Source: Sedimentisphaerales bacterium (GTDB lineage: Bacteria > Planctomycetota > Phycisphaerae > Sedimentisphaerales > SG8-4). Taken from it: a stretch of DNA of 9,396 nucleotides. Each line of letters begins with the position of its first letter. The stretch's first letter is position 1. The notes below the pieces were generated by a model, which saw nothing but the letters and a program-made list of their open reading frames with translations, was not told where the DNA came from and made no database searches. Position numbers and translations under genes: made by a program. This document shows positions 5,536 through 9,396 of the stretch, piece after piece. The stretch spans positions 1-9,396 of the forward strand of contig JAFGJR010000027.1 in assembly GCA_016928975.1 (NCBI GenBank), in the 5' to 3' direction.

Positions 5536-8487
5536 TCAGAACGCCACCGCTACCGGCAACGTCCGACCGGCGAGTCCGGCTACCTCTCCCGGCGACAGCG
5601 CTCGACTGTAGATACGCACGTCGTCGATCAAACCGTGGAAGAAGCGGTCGGCCTGCTGCGAGTTGGCGCCGATGTACAGGTTGTACGTACTGGCATCAAT
5701 CTGCCCCGTGGAGGCCAGACGTATGACCTCGATACCGTCAATGTAGATGTACCTGTAGGCACCATCATACACCAAGGCAACATGACGCCAGGTGTTGGTA
5801 GTGACCTCGGGAGTTGAATTCAAGTCACCGCCAGAGGGACCATTGCATCCAAAGTGGATGGAGTTTCCGAATTCTTCCGATCGGCTCATCCTGTAGGAGT
5901 TATCTCCCATAGCGATGATGGCTTCCCAGCCGTTGACGAAGGCCTGGACTTTGATCCAACAGGCCACGGTGATCGCATCGCGGATCACGAGCGACGCGCT
6001 GTTCCCACAATCCACGTAGTCGTTACCGCTGAACTCCATCGCGCCGCCAATGATCCCCGGAACCCACAGGGGATCGCCCTGGACGGTCCCGTGGTTCCCG
6101 TTGCCGGAGGAATCGGCCACTGTCGTGCCGGATCCTTCATCGAAGGTGTAGTGAGCCGCCAAACCCTCAGCGCTCGGCTGCACCGGATCGATGTATTCCG
6201 GTGTTGTTGAATACAGCCGGACGTCATCGATGTACAACTGGCCTGTCGCGCCGGCGCCCGCCACGCCGATCGTCAGCTTCGTGACGCTCGTGAAGTCGCC
6301 GCCCGCGGTCGACAAGTCGATGTTCCACGGGTGCCACAGCTCTTGAGCGAGGTCCGCAGTATCCCCGTCATAAGGCACCTCGGTACCATTGATCTTGATA
6401 TAGAACTGAGCAGTGGTGGTGTTGCCCGCAGTACCGTAGAAGAACAACGAAAGGCTCTTGATGTTCCAGGCGGTCCAGTCCTGAGCCGGCTCTACGGCGA
6501 ACTCGGTCTCGGAAATGGTTGCGCCGTCTATGTTCTCGTATCTGAACGGCATGGACTGTGCATCGCCATGGCGAATGGTCTGTTCCGCGTACGGCGGGTC
6601 ATCGTGGCCGACCTGTGAGCCGTTGGCGCCGACGTTGTAGCCGTCCTCCCAGGTCATGAAGATCTCGTTGCCAGCGTCGTCGGTGTAGCTCTCGAAATCG
6701 TCGAGCACAATGTGCTGCTGTGTCGTGAAGCTCCACACGGCGCTGTCCCAGGCCGTCGGCGTCTCGACCTCGTTGACTTCACCGATCTTCCAGTAATACG
6801 TCGTCGCGATGTCCAGAGTACCGGGACTGTAGGTGGTTGCCGCGACGGTATCGATCAAGGCCGTACCCTCGGCCACCGCGTTGCTGTCGCTGCTGAAATG
6901 CACTTGATGCGAAACCGCTTCCCGGCCCGGACGCCAGCTTAGCGAGGTGGTCTGACTCACCTCGGTGGCCCCGTCATCGGGCTGCGGCTCCCGCGCACAG
7001 ACGGGCTTCTGAAGGAACTGAACCTCACTGAGACCGTAGCTCGTCAGGCCTTTGAAGTTGCTCGCGGCGGTGATCCGGGCCGATCGCATCGGCAGACCAT
7101 CCACACCAATGGTCTGTCCGACATACGTGGCCTTGCTGGTGCCCGGGTCCAGTTGGAAGTCGCCCAACGTCATCCATTCGTTGGGTTCCACCGCGTATTC
7201 GATCGTCACGTCCTTGAAGCCAAGACCGAGCCATCCCTCGTACAAGTTGTTATAATTCCAGATATGTATCTGGTACACTTTATAAACCCGGTCGAAATCG
7301 TACTGAATCCAGATGGGTCCTCCCTCGGCAGCGTTACACGACCACATCGTGGTCTCGTCGAGGCCGTGTTCTCCGTCAATCAGGCCGGAGCCGTCCACAG
7401 TTGCTTCTGGCCCGCCTGACCCTTCCCCCGTAGGAAGCGAGGCAGTGGCGACGATGTCCTCGATCGCGTAGAGAGCCGGTTCGACCGTGAAGCTCCACGT
7501 CTTGCCTTTGAAAACCGTGGAGCTTGGTGGGGCGTTGACTTCATCGACACGCCAGTAGTAGGTCTGTGCGAACTCCAGCCGACCGGGCGGATCGTACACG
7601 TTGGCGTCCTGTCCCGGACTCACCAGCAGCAGACTGCTCTCGTCGGCGGAGTTGACGTCATCGAAAGTGTTCCCGAAATACACGTTGTGCGATGCCGCGT
7701 AGGGCCCCGGGATCCAACTGAGGACCACATCACGGGGTACGTCCGTCGCCTCATCAGCCGGACTGGGGTTTACGGCGATGGGCACGTGCTCGCCCTCCAG
7801 CACGATCGCGAGTTCCTCCGCCGTCAGCGCTCGGTTGTAGATTCGGACGTCGTCAAAGGTGGCCACGACGGTACGCCCGGTGGCGTCCCCATTTTCACCG
7901 ATCCTGCAGGTCACCGTTGAGGTATTGATCTGTCCCGTGTGGGCCAGCGAGGTATCCGGTACGTCGTCCACCCAGATCTGCATCAGGGCCCCGTCGTAGG
8001 TGGCGGCGATGTGGTGCCACTCATCGTCGGCTACCACGACGGTCCCATCGTGGGAGGTGCCCCCTAAACCGAAGTGGCAGGCATTGCCGGTGCCATTCCG
8101 GCCAAAGCGATACGAACTCCCGGTGTCGCCCTTGGCGACAAAGGCACCCCAGTTGTTCGCACCGAACCCCGGACTCTTGATCCAGAGGGCGATGGTGATC
8201 CCGTCTGTGGGATTGAGGGAGGGGCTGTTCCCGCAGTCCACGTAGCCGCTGGCGTTAGAGTAGAGGGCCCCGCCGATATTGCCCTCAACCCAATCGAGGT
8301 TCCCGGAGATCGTGCCATCATTGCCGTTGCCGGACGAGTCGAGTACCGTGCTGCCGGCCCCATCGTCCAGTCTCCACCAGCCAACGAGACTGGGGTCTGG
8401 ACCCGCGTTGAAACCCAGGCTGGTACTTGCCGACAGCAAGCTGACCACAAAGACAAATACCAACAGGTGAATCAGTCTCTTTCGCAT
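5536..8487 (-). CDS. Secreted LamG/FN3-like/discoidin mosaic protein
   Basis: This 983-residue exported protein has a signal peptide (MRKRLIHLLVFVFVVSLLS, then a polar stretch to about residue 26). Six modules follow: LamG/concanavalin A-like jellyroll (33-232), fibronectin III-like with YYWRVDEVN (240-336), F5/8 type C (discoidin)-like sugar-binding module (337-494), a second FN3-like with YYWKIGEVN (499-590), a galactose-binding-like jellyroll starting DDFESYTD (593-762), and a second LamG (774-975). The two LamG modules share DSSGNGN, YVDCGNS and DDVRIY. No catalytic motif, LPxTG, PEP-CTERM or transmembrane anchor is visible at the C-terminus (GLAGRTLPVAVAF). A role in binding polysaccharide or matrix outside the cell is inferred from the folds. 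AAGGAGG at 8494-8500, six bases before the ATG, fixes the start. It has its own terminator, and no convincing promoter was found upstream. A separate LamG gene lies just upstream in the same orientation. Confidence 0.9.
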   Translation of the reverse strand: MRKRLIHLLVFVFVVSLLSASTSLGFNAGPDPSLVGWWRLDDGAGSTVLDSSGNGNDGTISGNLDWVEGNIGGALYSNASGYVDCGNSPSLNPTDGITIALWIKSPGFGANNWGAFVAKGDTGSSYRFGRNGTGNACHFGLGGTSHDGTVVVADDEWHHIAATYDGALMQIWVDDVPDTSLAHTGQINTSTVTCRIGENGDATGRTVVATFDDVRIYNRALTAEELAIVLEGEHVPIAVNPSPADEATDVPRDVVLSWIPGPYAASHNVYFGNTFDDVNSADESSLLLVSPGQDANVYDPPGRLEFAQTYYWRVDEVNAPPSSTVFKGKTWSFTVEPALYAIEDIVATASLPTGEGSGGPEATVDGSGLIDGEHGLDETTMWSCNAAEGGPIWIQYDFDRVYKVYQIHIWNYNNLYEGWLGLGFKDVTIEYAVEPNEWMTLGDFQLDPGTSKATYVGQTIGVDGLPMRSARITAASNFKGLTSYGLSEVQFLQKPVCAREPQPDDGATEVSQTTSLSWRPGREAVSHQVHFSSDSNAVAEGTALIDTVAATTYSPGTLDIATTYYWKIGEVNEVETPTAWDSAVWSFTTQQHIVLDDFESYTDDAGNEIFMTWEDGYNVGANGSQVGHDDPPYAEQTIRHGDAQSMPFRYENIDGATISETEFAVEPAQDWTAWNIKSLSLFFYGTAGNTTTAQFYIKINGTEVPYDGDTADLAQELWHPWNIDLSTAGGDFTSVTKLTIGVAGAGATGQLYIDDVRLYSTTPEYIDPVQPSAEGLAAHYTFDEGSGTTVADSSGNGNHGTVQGDPLWVPGIIGGAMEFSGNDYVDCGNSASLVIRDAITVACWIKVQAFVNGWEAIIAMGDNSYRMSRSEEFGNSIHFGCNGPSGGDLNSTPEVTTNTWRHVALVYDGAYRYIYIDGIEVIRLASTGQIDASTYNLYIGANSQQADRFFHGLIDDVRIYSRALSPGEVAGLAGRTLPVAVAF

Positions 8488-8500
8488 AGCGGTCCTCCTT

Positions 8501-9107
8501 CAAGAAGAATTACGATCGCCTCACCTTGGTGAGTACGTCTACACATTCTCATTCTGCGACATGATGCCGCGCTTCCGTCCACGCGCGCCTCCTTGCCATG
8601 CTTGGGTGGTTTGCGGCTGTCGCGCGCTCATTGGAGCACAGGGTGGGAGTATTCCCGTCACATCCTGCCGGGGGAGAACGAAGGCTCGCAAGATGCATCA
8701 GTAGTGGGCCCAACATGCGGCAGTGCGAACCCCAGAGTGACCCCACCGCCGCCTTGTGCCAAACGAAACACATTCCATCAGGACCTCCGGCTCGGTGTGC
8801 GACTCAGGCCTATTCCGATGCTTCCCACGAAGCAGCCGCCTCGGGAGACACTTCTAGAGACAGACCCACACAGACAAATTCATCATAGCCTTGTGCGTTT
8901 TCTGAGTCAACAGGTTTCTCGGACGAATCGGCGGGCGACTTCAGCGTTTTCCAGGCTCAAACGGTGATTTGGTGTTTCCCGGCAGCGCCAAGCCATCATG
9001 GGGACACGGGGGGCAGAGGGAAGGCGTGAGCGGGCGAGAAACGCCGGTCGAAGAGAATTTCGCCCTTCCCCCCGGATGTTTCATGCGGATATCGGTCCCA
9101 AGAAAGC
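8501..9107. other. Gene-free intergenic stretch
   Basis: About 600 bases between the start of the large LamG gene and the terminator of the next LamG gene hold no gene I can support. Overlapping open frames on both strands (for example 8593-8967 plus and 8549-8773 minus) have low-complexity, family-free translations and no good ribosome sites. A short inverted repeat, TCACC-TT-GGTGA (8521-8532), lies about 35 bases upstream of the LamG start. It could be an operator, but it is too short to call. The promoter of the LamG gene should be here. Confidence 0.45.
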
Positions 9108-9136
9108 GGGGCCTGTGTCAGGTGGACACAGGCCCC
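9108..9136 (-). terminator. Intrinsic terminator of the right-edge LamG gene
   Basis: Perfect 12-bp arms (9108-9119, GGGGCCTGTGTC, and 9125-9136) enclose a five-base loop. On the minus strand the stem is followed by GCTTTCTTGGG. It starts 59 bases past the stop codon at 9195-9197. Confidence 0.75.
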
Positions 9137-9194
9137 GTCGTTGCACAGAGCTGACGCACAAGAGCGTCTCTGTTACCGGTCGCCCTCCAAAGGA

Positions 9195-9396
9195 TCAGGG
9201 CATGGACAGGAAGTCCGCCTCCCCGGCCGTCAAGGCGCGGTGGTAGACGCGGATTTCGTCCAGAGAACCGGTGAAGTACATTTCGGGTCCCGTGTTGCCA
9301 CTGACGGCGCGGGCGCCGATATACGTGTTATGCGTCGTCGCCGCGATATGGGTGCCGGCGTCGGTGGTCACTTCCGTGTCCAGGATGCCGTTGACG
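9195..9396 (-). CDS. LamG-domain protein, C-terminal fragment (cut by right edge)
   Basis: Reading leftward from the window edge, 66 residues lead to a TGA at 9195-9197. They include NTYIGARAVSGNTG, then the LamG closing strand GSLDEIRVYHRAL and the tail TAGEADFLSMP. This matches the ends of both LamG modules in the 983-residue neighbour (FDDVRIYNRALTAEEL and IDDVRIYSRALSPGEV). The protein therefore ends in a concanavalin A-like jellyroll and is probably another exported surface or binding protein. Its N-terminus, length and other modules lie outside the window. A terminator follows at 9108-9136. Confidence 0.85.
   Translation of the reverse strand, partial: VNGILDTEVTTDAGTHIAATTHNTYIGARAVSGNTGPEMYFTGSLDEIRVYHRALTAGEADFLSMP

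Noticed and set aside
8521..8532. Inverted repeat TCACC-TT-GGTGA upstream of the large LamG gene as an operator
   Set aside because: Five-base arms are common by chance, and no promoter could be placed next to it.
8593..8967. 124-codon plus-strand frame, with a 74-codon minus-strand frame at 8549-8773
   Set aside because: Neither has a family signature or a convincing ribosome site, and they overlap on opposite strands. The area is better read as intergenic.

Overview
The window most likely comes from a planctomycete of the Phycisphaerae/Sedimentisphaerales type, probably a GC-rich environmental or metagenomic genome. The evidence is a type II/IV-like pseudopilin of the planctomycete architecture (GFTLVELLVVIAIIALL start, a late H...D-x-H-V motif and a DNIYT motif), and large secreted mosaics of LamG modules and fibronectin-like modules carrying the YYWRVDEVN signature. 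This is read from sequence style only. Strong AAGGAG-type Shine-Dalgarno sites precede every complete gene.

Layout, left to right. Positions 1-32 (minus) are the first codons of a pseudopilin that runs off the left edge. A gene-free gap of about 680 bp follows, then a minus-strand terminator at 714-746. Next is a complete 434-aa pseudopilin (818-2122, minus) with a Hedgehog/intein-like (Hint) domain fused to its C-terminus. A divergent intergenic region holds candidate promoters in both directions. It leads to a UDPGP-family nucleotidyltransferase (2585-4015, plus), which converges on an aldose 1-epimerase (4061-5104, minus). Upstream of the epimerase are a near-consensus promoter at 5271-5299 and a leader of about 160 nt with a 10-bp inverted repeat next to the ribosome binding site. 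Then come a minus-strand terminator (5388-5418) and a 983-aa secreted LamG/FN3/discoidin mosaic protein (5536-8487, minus). A second gene-free gap follows (about 8501-9107), then a further terminator (9108-9136) and the last 66 residues of another LamG protein cut by the right edge (9195-9396, minus).

Functionally, the cytoplasmic genes (epimerase and UDP-sugar pyrophosphorylase-like enzyme) fit hexose entry and nucleotide-sugar synthesis. The rest is cell-surface or export material: two pseudopilins with near-identical leaders and two large adhesive or carbohydrate-binding proteins. Most genes appear to be transcribed singly, with their own terminators.

The most unusual item is the pseudopilin-Hint fusion. 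It keeps the Gly-Cys-Phe entry motif of Hedgehog-type autoprocessing domains and an in-position histidine. It lacks the His-Asn pair at the intein C-terminus and has no C-extein. This suggests a pilin that could be cleaved, or joined to a nucleophile, through a thioester at its own C-terminus. That is an inference and needs experimental testing.
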